The position numbers and the translations under genes were made by a program. DNA of 8,181 nucleotides, taken from the NCBI GenBank assembly GCA_030043455.1, contig JASHXQ010000069.1:1-8181 (forward strand), in the 5' to 3' direction. Below, in pieces: positions 1 through 5,325 of the stretch. Positions within the stretch are counted from its first letter, which is position 1. Each line of letters begins with the position of its first letter. This stretch comes from Nitrososphaerales archaeon. GTDB taxonomy: Archaea > Thermoproteota > Nitrososphaeria > Nitrososphaerales > CADDZS01. The notes beneath the pieces were generated by a model that was not told the DNA's origin, made no database searches, and saw only the letters and a list, made by a program, of their open reading frames with translations.

Positions 1-60
1 ATTTTGAGAGCCAGCAGGGGCACATAACCCCGAAGCAAAGTACATATCTTTCCCATCTGC

Positions 61-74
61 GTTCAAATTTGAAC
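61..74. promoter_or_regulatory. 14-bp perfect palindrome upstream of the ABC exporter (possible operator)
   Basis: GTTCAAATTTGAAC reads identically on both strands. It lies about 80 nt before the ABC ATPase start and about 35 nt before a weak TATA-like TTTAGTAC (110-117). Drug-exporter genes are often controlled by dimeric repressors that bind such dyads, so an operator is plausible. A 14-bp palindrome is not rare in 8 kb by chance, so position is the main support. No other gene is visible in bases 1-152. Confidence 0.35.
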
Positions 75-152
75 TCGAAATTGCCTTGGACGAATAATTG
101 TTGTGGAATTTAGTACATTCAGCCAAGCCAATCATGGAGTTGACAGTTTTTG

Positions 153-1163
153 ATGATACAAGAAACAAAAATGGAAAATGCGAAAGCAGGCGGGGAAATT
201 AGCATTCTCGCGATCCAGGCCCAAAGATTAGTCAAAGTCTTTGGAGAAAATCGGGCAGTGGACGGAGTCAATCTCTCGATACCCACCGGGGGAATTTACG
301 CGCTGCTAGGTCCTAATGGGGCGGGCAAGACGACGATCATTAACATCCTTACCACGCAGCTAAAGCCCGATGGTGGAAGTGCCAAGATCTTCGGTCATGA
401 CATAGAAAGCGAGACCCAAGCTGTCCGCCAGCTGATCAGTGTTACGGGACAGAGTGCGGCCGTGGATGAGAAACTTTCCGGATACGAAAATCTGACTATC
501 TTTGGATTACTACTGGGTCTGAGTAGGAGTACCTCAGGCAGGAGGGCGAAGGAACTTTTAGAAGAGTTTGAGCTCGCCGACAGCGCCAACAAGACGCTGG
601 AAAAATACTCCGGGGGTATGCGTCGCAGGTTGGATCTCGCCGCGAGCCTCATCATCCAAGCGCCGCTGATCTTTCTGGATGAACCCACGACGGGTCTGGA
701 TCCCCGAACCAGGATGCAAATGTGGAAGACGATTCGGAGGCTCGTAACGACGGGCTCTACGATTCTTCTGACGACGCAGTATCTAGAAGAAGCTGACCAG
801 TTGGCTGATCGAATTGCGGTCATCGATCACGGACGCGTAGTAGCTGAGGGCACCTCTCATGAGCTAAAGGCCGCGATCGGCAAGGCGACTTTACGCCTTG
901 AGCTTGTCGACGAGAAGGATGTCGAGGATACTCTGAGGATTACCGGGAAGATCCTCGCGGCCAAGGCTTCGAATCCAGAGCCGGGACTTGTTACCGCACC
1001 CATGGCGGATCCCGATCGGGTCACGGATCTCCTGATCGCCCTAAGGGAGACCAATATCCATCTCGCAGGAGTCAGTGTGCAGGAGCCTACTCTCGACGAA
1101 GTATTCCTTGCTCTCACTGGAACCCCGAGCGCGCAAGAAGGAGGTCCAGTACAAGAGAAATGA
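153..1163 (+). CDS. DrrA-type ABC transporter ATP-binding protein
   Basis: This is the cytoplasmic ATPase of an ABC-2 exporter of the daunorubicin-resistance (DrrA) type, powering efflux by the adjacent permease. Numbered from the ATG at 153 (336 aa): Walker A GPNGAGKTT at 53-61, Q-loop Gln100, signature SGGMRRRL at 153-160, and Walker B with D-loop (LIFLDEPTTGLDP) at 172-184. The switch position has Gln209 in TTQYLEEAD where most ABC ATPases have His; TTQYL is usual in the DrrA clade, so it is probably not a defect. The C-terminal extension ends in TLDEVFLALTG (313-323), the standard DrrA tail. A TTG lies directly before the ATG and another ATG is at 171; the start is chosen by position, with only a distant GGAG at 136-139 as a possible ribosome site. 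The stop overlaps the permease start, so the two are translationally coupled. Substrate cannot be read from sequence. Confidence 0.95.
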   Translation: MIQETKMENAKAGGEISILAIQAQRLVKVFGENRAVDGVNLSIPTGGIYALLGPNGAGKTTIINILTTQLKPDGGSAKIFGHDIESETQAVRQLISVTGQSAAVDEKLSGYENLTIFGLLLGLSRSTSGRRAKELLEEFELADSANKTLEKYSGGMRRRLDLAASLIIQAPLIFLDEPTTGLDPRTRMQMWKTIRRLVTTGSTILLTTQYLEEADQLADRIAVIDHGRVVAEGTSHELKAAIGKATLRLELVDEKDVEDTLRITGKILAAKASNPEPGLVTAPMADPDRVTDLLIALRETNIHLAGVSVQEPTLDEVFLALTGTPSAQEGGPVQEK

Positions 1164-1972
1164 GCGAACAGCAAATAGTCCCGGGCGCGAGTCGCGTGCT
1201 CAAAAATCGGATCCCCCTGCGGACAACCCTGAGCAATTCACTCACTATGGCTTACAGGAGTCTCCTCCTAATCCGGCGGACGCCCCAACAACTTTTCGAC
1301 GTGACGATCCAGCCCATTCTCTTCACGGGCATGTTTGCCTTCCTCTTTGGGGGTGCGATTTCTGGAAGCGTGCAGGGTTATCTCCCCATAATCATCCCGG
1401 GCATACTCGCGCAGACCGCCCTAACGGCTTCCATTGCGACGGGTGTTCAGCTCCGCGAGGACATGGACAAGGGCGTTTTCAATCGCTTCAAATCCATGCC
1501 GATCGCACGTATTGCCATGTTGATGGGGCCGCTGATCGCAGATCTTATTCGCTACGCCATCGCCACGAGTCTCACCTTTGCCATCGGGTATCTCCTTGGT
1601 TTTCGCTGGGCGGGCCCCGGGGCTGCCATGATCTGTGCAATCCTCGTAATCTACGCAGCTTGGTGTGTCAGCTGGATCTTTGCTCTTCTTGGAGTTATAG
1701 CTCCTACAACACAGGTCGTATCTGGAATCTCCAACGCCATTTTATTTCCCTTAGCGTTTCTCTCCGGCGCCTTTGTCCCTACCAGCACGCTCCCAAGCTG
1801 GCTGCAGGACTTTGTCAATGTGAATCCCCTGACTTACATCGTGAGCGCTGCCAGACAACTCCTCAACAAAGGTACGATCGGAAACGATTTCTGGTTATCT
1901 ATTTTTGGCTCCGCAGCGGTCGTCGTGATCTTCGTACCGCTTACCCTAAAATTCTACCTGCGCAAAGCATAA
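1160..1972 (+). CDS. DrrB-type ABC-2 transporter permease
   Basis: This 270-aa integral membrane protein is the translocation subunit partnering the upstream ATPase; its ATG overlaps the ATPase stop (ATGA). A cytoplasmic N-terminal stretch precedes about six hydrophobic segments, near residues 51-69, 75-96, 121-147, 155-181, 190-206 and 246-266. The loop EDMDKGVFNRFKSMPIAR (100-117) matches the family's conserved coupling region, and FLSGAFVPTSTLPSWLQ followed by NPLTY (200-226) is the ABC-2 hallmark near the last helices. Length is normal and nothing is broken. Exporter function is secure at family level; drug, lipid or other substrate is unknown. The last codons and the stop lie inside the first copy of a 17-bp direct repeat. 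Confidence 0.94.
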   Translation: MSEQQIVPGASRVLKNRIPLRTTLSNSLTMAYRSLLLIRRTPQQLFDVTIQPILFTGMFAFLFGGAISGSVQGYLPIIIPGILAQTALTASIATGVQLREDMDKGVFNRFKSMPIARIAMLMGPLIADLIRYAIATSLTFAIGYLLGFRWAGPGAAMICAILVIYAAWCVSWIFALLGVIAPTTQVVSGISNAILFPLAFLSGAFVPTSTLPSWLQDFVNVNPLTYIVSAARQLLNKGTIGNDFWLSIFGSAAVVVIFVPLTLKFYLRKA

Positions 1973-1977
1973 CTGAT
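1961..1977. repeat. 17-bp direct repeat, copy 1 (3' end of the permease gene)
   Basis: CGCAAAGCATAACTGAT covers the final permease codons (R-K-A), the TAA stop and 5 bases beyond. An identical 17-mer lies at 2337-2353. Two exact 17-mers 376 bp apart are very unlikely by chance. An intact gene 3' end inside one copy resembles an attachment-site duplication or a segmental duplication; which of these cannot be decided here. Confidence 0.8.
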
Positions 1978-1978
1978 T

Positions 1979-2036
1979 TAGGATCAAACGAATTAGTGAT
2001 TCTGATGGGCAATCCTTCAGAATCATAAAGATCCTA
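1979..2036. terminator. Nested inverted repeat after the permease gene (putative 3' hairpin)
   Basis: The inner stem is perfect over 9 bp: TGATTCTGA (1997-2005) with TCAGAATCA (2017-2025), loop 11 nt. It lies inside a perfect 7-bp outer stem: TAGGATC (1979-1985) with GATCCTA (2030-2036). It starts 7 bases after the permease stop. A transcription or processing signal at the exporter mRNA end is the simplest reading, but no long T-run follows. It may instead be part of the repeat-bounded segment. Confidence 0.5.
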
Positions 2037-2064
2037 TTTCCAAGTTGAAAACCGCAAGTAAGAT

Positions 2065-2265
2065 TTGGAATTAAGTGTGGAATATCTCTCACTCATCAAA
2101 GAGAAGATCAATGATTGTCTGGAGGAGCGTTCAGTGATCTCTAGTGAATTGCATCATCTGCATTCGGTGCACGCAAACAGCTATTCCAACAGATTGCGTG
2201 AATTGAAGCTGGAAATTCAGATTCTCTGGCGAAGGTATAGAATACTTTCAGCGGTAATTGAATAA
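2065..2265 (+). CDS. Small hypothetical protein, probable coiled-coil/helical hairpin
   Basis: This 66-aa reading frame has a TTG start (2065); an in-frame stop just upstream leaves TTG 2065 or GTG 2077 as the only plausible starts. The predicted protein is strongly helical and charged: hydrophobic residues spaced 3-4 apart run through residues 7-32 and again through 43-65, with a His/Asn/Ser-rich break at 33-42, suggesting an antiparallel two-helix hairpin. There is no signal peptide, membrane segment or known catalytic motif. A TATA-like TCATAAAGATCC lies 30-40 nt upstream. The gene sits inside the direct-repeat-bounded segment and is followed by an imperfect hairpin. I do not recognise its family. 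It could be spurious; the regular helix pattern is the main argument for it. Confidence 0.45.
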   Translation: MELSVEYLSLIKEKINDCLEERSVISSELHHLHSVHANSYSNRLRELKLEIQILWRRYRILSAVIE

Positions 2266-2268
2266 AAC

Positions 2269-2320
2269 CCAAGGCAGCCACTCCAGGGAAAAACACGAAA
2301 TCCTGGGAGAGTAGGCTTGG
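2269..2320. repeat. Imperfect hairpin after the small coiled-coil ORF
   Basis: CCAAG (2269-2273) pairs with CTTGG (2316-2320) and CCAGG (2283-2287) with CCTGG (2302-2306); the middle pairs poorly and the apical loop is A-rich. It begins 4 bases after the small ORF stop, so a 3'-end structure is possible. No T-run follows. Confidence 0.35.
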
Positions 2321-2336
2321 TCCGAACTTTCAATGA

Positions 2337-2353
2337 CGCAAAGCATAACTGAT
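2337..2353. repeat. 17-bp direct repeat, copy 2
   Basis: This is an exact copy of the 17-mer at 1961-1977, here intergenic and about 70 nt before the nitroreductase start. It closes a 376-bp unit that holds two hairpins and the small coiled-coil ORF. Homology does not clearly extend past the 17 bases on either side, and no terminal inverted repeat is seen next to the two copies. Confidence 0.8.
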
Positions 2354-2421
2354 ACAAGGAAATAACCGCGGCACACGCCAAAACTTATGGAACATTACGT
2401 ACTGAAAGTGATCAGATCATT

Positions 2422-3024
2422 TTGGCGAACCTGGTCGTTGAAGCGATCAAGAGCCGACGGAGCGTAAAAAATGTAGATCTGGAAAGGATGCCCTCAATGC
2501 AAACGATCAAGGAGATCCTCGAAGCTGCCACTTGGGCCCCCAATCACCACCTGACGGAACCTTGGAGGTTTGTCGTGATCGCGAACGAGGAGAGATTGAA
2601 GCTTGGAGAAAGCATGGCAGCTGCTCTAAGGAGCGGGATGAAATCCGTCGATGAGTCGCAAGTGAAAGAAGTCTTGAGAATCGAGCGAGACAAGGCTCTA
2701 CGCGCTCCGGTCATTATTGCTCTGATCTGTGCTCAGAAATCCGGTGAAAGGATCGTCGCTCAGGAGGAGATGGTAGCTGCAGGGGCGGCACTACAGAACT
2801 TGCTGCTTGCGGCGCATTCTATCGGTCTGGGAGCCATCGTAAGGACTGGTCCGCATGCCTACTCGCAGCCCGTGAGAGACTATCTGAGTTTGGAAGAGAA
2901 GGAATTACTCGTTGGGTTCATCTACCTTGGCTATCCAGTAGATTCCACTCTACCGGCGGCCAAGAGAAGTCCCGTCGATTCCAAAGTCGAATGGCGGGGA
3001 TTGTTACCCAGCTCACAGGTGTAG
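2422..3024 (+). CDS. Nitroreductase family protein (YdjA-like)
   Basis: This 200-aa FMN-dependent oxidoreductase belongs to the small, minimal-core nitroreductase group that includes E. coli YdjA; such enzymes pass hydride from NAD(P)H through FMN to nitroaromatic or other acceptors. Visible features in order: SRRSVK (11-16, FMN phosphate contact), APNHHLTEPWRFVV (39-52, the family's AP-x-H-x(3)-PW-x-F block), RAPVII (94-99), EEMVAAGAALQNLLLAA then GLGA (115-138, core helix and FMN site), and GFIYLGYP (165-172). The only start giving the standard N-terminus is TTG 2422: the frame is open upstream to a TGA at 2350 but has no ATG or GTG. CTTATGG (2384-2390) may be its TATA element. Physiological substrate is unknown. 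It follows the exporter on the same strand but is separated by the repeat-bounded segment, so co-transcription is doubtful. Confidence 0.92.
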   Translation: MANLVVEAIKSRRSVKNVDLERMPSMQTIKEILEAATWAPNHHLTEPWRFVVIANEERLKLGESMAAALRSGMKSVDESQVKEVLRIERDKALRAPVIIALICAQKSGERIVAQEEMVAAGAALQNLLLAAHSIGLGAIVRTGPHAYSQPVRDYLSLEEKELLVGFIYLGYPVDSTLPAAKRSPVDSKVEWRGLLPSSQV

Positions 3025-3165
3025 CGCGTTAGCTCATAGTTGGGTTTCCAATCCTGCCTCCACCCGTCTACTCAGCAAAGAAGCGGCGCGATTGCGGAAA
3101 GAATACGGGCCGTCATAAACTGATTTTGCGTCTTCGGGAATGGAAAACTTGCATGATCCACAACC

Positions 3166-4122
3166 TTACACCTTCTGGGGCCTCCATCTCAGGAAGATTG
3201 CAGTGATTGCGATGAGAACAATTACCACAGCTGCAGCCACCCATATTTCAAGTCCCAGTGGTCCAGCAGAACCGGATTTGGTCAGACTGGTAGTTGTTGA
3301 GGAATTGGTTGAATATTGGCTTGAGGGCAGATTCGAGACAGGGCTAGACCCACCCGAAGGAAGGCTTGATGACCCCGTGCTTTGCTGTGAAGATCCTGTA
3401 CTTGGTTGAAACGTTGCAAATTGAGTGCTAGAAGACTGACTTGAGGACGAACTAGTTGAATTTGCCGATGAGCTCGTGGTTGAATTGGAAAGTCGAGTTA
3501 GAGTAAAGTCCTCCGGCGAATTGGATGCGTCATGGCAAGTACTAGGGATTATAGCACCACTAGACGTTGTGTTCCATTCCCAGTATTGGCTTTCGAATTG
3601 CCCGGTGATACTATTTTCACTAACGGTAGCATTGAAGGACGTGCTCCAGAGCTGCGGCTGACTACAGTTTTCCACAATAGCATTGGTGGCAGAAGTGCAC
3701 AACTGCATATCTTGATTGGTGATCCCACCTGTACTGTTAAGATAGGTTGCGAAGAAAACCTGTCCCACAGCGGCAGGACAGACCGAGTCACCAACGTAAG
3801 AGGATCCTATGAAATATTTCGTACAAAGGGGGCCGAGAGGCGGTGTGTTGTCGCCGCACGGATAATCATCCGACTCTGTCATCGAAATATTGCTTCCGTC
3901 GTTGAATGACGCTTGCCATGTGCCAGTCAAATTGAATGATTGACAGATCGAACATGTTACGGGATTCGCCGTCGTGTTTGCCGAGAGGACACCCACGCGG
4001 GAAGATCCGACCACTGGGGTAGGGGCCGCCCTAACATAACCATTCGAAGGCTGTATATGTACCGAACTATTCAGGATGACTAATCCGAGAATCAGCCCTA
4101 AACACACAAGTGTAGGTTTCAA
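3166..4122 (-). CDS. Secreted, C-terminally anchored surface protein with Ser/Thr-rich stalk
   Basis: This 318-aa protein is of unknown function. Layout: signal peptide (about 1-25; K2, then hydrophobic LVCLGLILGLVIL); Cys-rich ectodomain (about 50-210); very Ser/Thr-rich stalk (212-285); one hydrophobic anchor (about 289-311) and a short basic tail RWRPQKV. Eight Cys remain after the signal (57, 60, 89, 100, 115, 142, 153, 196), enough for four disulfides. Ten N-x-S/T sequons occur (N49, 64, 78, 129, 152, 164, 184, 213, 221, 273), and the stalk suits O-glycosylation too. The ectodomain starts FNLTGTWQASF and ends EDFTLTRLS, which suggests a lipocalin-like beta-barrel; that is inference. The start is TTG: an in-frame TGA lies 12 bases upstream, and a strong TATA box about 26-31 nt upstream places transcription onset at or beside it. 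It converges on the nitroreductase gene; nothing is recognised in 3025-3165. Confidence 0.88.
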   Translation of the reverse strand: MKPTLVCLGLILGLVILNSSVHIQPSNGYVRAAPTPVVGSSRVGVLSANTTANPVTCSICQSFNLTGTWQASFNDGSNISMTESDDYPCGDNTPPLGPLCTKYFIGSSYVGDSVCPAAVGQVFFATYLNSTGGITNQDMQLCTSATNAIVENCSQPQLWSTSFNATVSENSITGQFESQYWEWNTTSSGAIIPSTCHDASNSPEDFTLTRLSNSTTSSSANSTSSSSSQSSSTQFATFQPSTGSSQQSTGSSSLPSGGSSPVSNLPSSQYSTNSSTTTSLTKSGSAGPLGLEIWVAAAVVIVLIAITAIFLRWRPQKV

Positions 4123-4201
4123 CTCGAAGCGATGTCACTAGGGCGTCTATAAAGTGCTTTCTTTGTTTCAAGGGAGTTCGTTCCTCGGGATCGAGTTGAA
4201 A
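4117..4201. repeat. 11-bp perfect inverted repeat flanking the surface-protein promoter
   Basis: TTTCAACTCGA (4117-4127) is the exact reverse complement of TCGAGTTGAAA (4191-4201). One arm includes the TTG start codon, the other lies about 40 nt upstream of the TATA box, so the two bracket the promoter. It may be a regulator site pair or an RNA structure; chance is not excluded. Confidence 0.5.
4148..4153 (-). promoter_or_regulatory. TATA box of the surface-protein gene
   Basis: Read on the - strand the sequence is CACTTTATAGAC. The TTTATA core lies 26-31 nt before the TTG start, the archaeal TATA-to-start distance, so the mRNA is predicted to be leaderless or nearly so. Purine-rich GAAAGC just upstream could be the TFB element. 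Confidence 0.65.
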
Positions 4202-4305
4202 GTCTAGAAGATTCGGAAGGAAATGACTTGGAATGAAAAAGCTCCAGAGAATTGCAGTGACGTGACTATGGTCTGTTTACCTGAGCTGGGCCCTTAGTCG
4301 TTCCT

Positions 4306-4512
4306 TTAAAGCACGTAAACGCCCGTCAGTCGTAGCTTCTTAATTCTCATTTTGTAGTGTTTTTCGCAGTCACTGAAAATTACGCGCGCTGGAGCTGGCC
4401 TCGCTGCTCCTTTTTTCTGACATGTCTTGCAGAACAAGGGATCGTAAGCAGCTCTATTTGGGAGTACCATTGCAGTTTCCGCATCCAGAGCCTGTATCTG
4501 TATCTGTGACAT
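4306..4512 (-). CDS. Small hypothetical protein with CxxC...CxxH zinc-type motif
   Basis: This 68-aa reading frame starts at ATG 4512. It has C28-x2-C31, then 17 residues, then C49-x2-H52, the spacing of a small treble-clef or ribbon zinc site, followed by a basic tail (KMRIKKLRL). There is no signal peptide or membrane segment. The AT-rich TCAAATAACTAT (4539-4550 on the + strand) is at the right distance for a weak TATA element. It is one of three tiny Cys/His genes on this strand within 1 kb. Family not recognised. A nucleic-acid or protein-binding role is the usual one for such proteins but is inference. The zinc-type spacing supports it; length alone would not. Confidence 0.5.
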   Translation of the reverse strand: MSQIQIQALDAETAMVLPNRAAYDPLFCKTCQKKGAARPAPARVIFSDCEKHYKMRIKKLRLTGVYVL

Positions 4513-4640
4513 GGATCTCAGGTACTAGTTTGGAAACCATAGTTATTTGAGGATGTAAGATGTCGACCGATATATCGTGACTTGAATAGTCGTTCCGGTT
4601 TTTATCTTGTTGAAAACAGTTTCAATCTTTGATTTCAGAA

Positions 4641-4793
4641 CTACAATACCTTCTTAGATACGAGATCAAGTTGGCTGAAGGCCTTGTGGATACCATACGA
4701 TTCTATTATTCCCTCCGAAAAATGTAACCTTCCGTGGACAACATAGATCTCAAAAATACCAATGTCGCAGAATAGTTTTTGCGTACTTTTGGA
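4641..4793 (-). pseudogene. Protein-like reading frame without a start, directly behind the UAG of the 66-aa gene
   Basis: Fifty sense codons follow the TAG (4794-4796) of the Cys-rich gene in the same frame and end at another TAG (4641-4643). There is no ATG, GTG or TTG in the first part of the frame. The peptide looks natural: it includes CDIGIFEIYVVHGRLHF, EGIIESYGIHKAF and ends QLDLVSKKVL, with a balanced, globular composition. Possible readings: the C-terminal remnant of a decayed gene, an extension of the 66-aa protein cut off by a nonsense mutation, or occasional stop readthrough. UAG is an ordinary stop for other genes here, so general recoding is unlikely. The rest of 4513-4640 holds only a 10-bp palindrome (CGATATATCG, 4568-4577). 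It may also be a chance frame. Confidence 0.35.
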
Positions 4794-4994
4794 CTACCTA
4801 TGACACGAACAGGAACACTTCCCCTGATCGTCCTTGCATTCCGAGTGTCTGCCCCACTTGCAATCAAGTGTCTTGTAATGTTCTAACTGAACCTTTTGTC
4901 TTTCCAAGTTGTGACACTGGCAACGACAATTGGTTGAAAAAGTACAGGAATCATGATTGCCGATCGTGCAAGCGGTGGATTTGTAACTTACCAT
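4794..4994 (-). CDS. Small protein with two tandem Cys/His metal-binding repeats
   Basis: This 66-aa protein starts at ATG 4994 and consists of two copies of one motif. Repeat 1 is C9-x2-G12-x-H14-x2-C17-x5-C23-x-C25-x-C27-H28; repeat 2 is C45-x2-G48-x-H50-x2-C53-x6-C60-x-C62-x-C64-H65. A short charged helical linker (29-44) joins them. Each repeat offers five Cys and two His, enough for at least one zinc ion. Similar C-x-C-x-C-H ends are known from small bacterial, archaeal and phage proteins of unsettled function, so no role is assigned. No signal peptide or membrane segment is present. The start is the only in-frame ATG or GTG after the upstream stop. No good TATA box is seen, so it may share a transcript with the 44-aa gene whose stop is 99 nt upstream. 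Confidence 0.72.
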   Translation of the reverse strand: MVSYKSTACTIGNHDSCTFSTNCRCQCHNLERQKVQLEHYKTLDCKWGRHSECKDDQGKCSCSCHR

Positions 4995-5093
4995 GTGGAC
5001 TTGGCTGGATTTGTGAATTCGTGAAACTCGTTTGCTCTCCCTTACACCACTTTGGGCTGATTGTACTCAGGGTTATCCAGGGCAGAACTTCGC

Positions 5094-5228
5094 TTACCGA
5101 CGTCTGCCCCTTCTGAATGACTTTTGTAAATCCAGTTGATCACAAACTGGGCAACTCGTTCCGTTCTTTTCGTTTTCTCTAAACCTGATCCCGTGTTTAG
5201 AGCAGATTTGTTGTCTTAGACTTTCCAT
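5094..5228 (-). CDS. 44-aa CxxH/CxxC zinc-finger-type protein
   Basis: Only 44 codons, ATG 5228 to TAA 5094, yet well supported. The protein has C9-x2-H12 and, after 13 residues, C26-P-V-C29, a compact zinc ribbon (CSKHGIRF...TSCPVC), followed by a basic Arg-rich tail (RRGRRR at 39-44) that could contact nucleic acid. A clear TATA box at 5251-5257 lies about 26 nt upstream, predicting a leaderless mRNA that begins at the ATG. Upstream on the same strand is the TRAM gene with its 3' hairpin, so this is a separate unit; the 66-aa Cys-rich gene follows after 99 nt. A transcription or translation accessory role is plausible but inferred. Confidence 0.68.
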   Translation of the reverse strand: MESLRQQICSKHGIRFRENEKNGTSCPVCDQLDLQKSFRRGRRR

Positions 5229-5250
5229 CAACTAATTAGTGCGTTCCAAG

Positions 5251-5257
5251 TATAAAG
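5251..5257 (-). promoter_or_regulatory. TATA box of the 44-aa zinc-finger gene
   Basis: On the - strand this reads GCTTTATACTT, a near-consensus archaeal TATA element centred 26 nt before the ATG at 5228. The spacing matches the surface-protein promoter and marks the small ORF as a real transcription unit. Confidence 0.62.
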
Positions 5258-5283
5258 CCCTTCCAGCTGGAAAGAAAATTTCA

Positions 5284-5310
5284 GGGAGATCAAAAATCAC
5301 CTGATCTCCC
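5284..5310 (-). terminator. Hairpin after the TRAM-protein gene
   Basis: GGGAGATCA (5284-5292) and TGATCTCCC (5302-5310) form a perfect 9-bp stem with a 9-nt loop. It begins 15 nt after the TRAM stop and on the - strand is followed by GAAATTTTCTTTCC, a moderately T-rich tract. A 3'-end or termination/stability element for the TRAM mRNA fits; archaea rely mainly on T-tracts, so strength is uncertain. Confidence 0.55.
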
Positions 5311-5325
5311 ACGCCGGAGTTCTTC

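Noticed and set aside
395..823. 142-aa - strand frame under the ABC ATPase gene
   Set aside because: Opposite-strand shadow of a strongly conserved ATPase; no recognisable motif and Ser/Arg-biased composition.
1075..2028. 317-aa + strand frame overlapping the permease gene
   Set aside because: Runs out of frame through the conserved permease; composition is His/Cys/Arg/Ser-biased with no domain, whereas the permease frame has all family hallmarks.
2302..2315. CCTGGGAGAGTAGG resembles a segment near the 3' end of 5S rRNA
   Set aside because: The remaining 5S conserved blocks (such as the CCGAAC loop at proper distance) and terminal pairing are missing; it fits better as part of an imperfect hairpin.
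3022..3065. tRNA-like start (GCGCGTTAGCTCATAGTTGG) after the nitroreductase gene
   Set aside because: The D-arm-like GTTAGCTCA is there, but no anticodon arm, TTCGA-type T-loop or acceptor pairing can be made from the following bases.
4641..4796. UAG as pyrrolysine or general stop readthrough in the Cys-rich gene
   Set aside because: UAG also ends the nitroreductase, TRAM and 77-aa genes, and no Pyl machinery is seen; the frame is kept only as a remnant candidate.
4868..5116. 82-aa + strand frame with many Cys
   Set aside because: It is antisense to the two small zinc-type genes; its Cys and Trp come from their complementary codons, and it lacks a regular ligand pattern.
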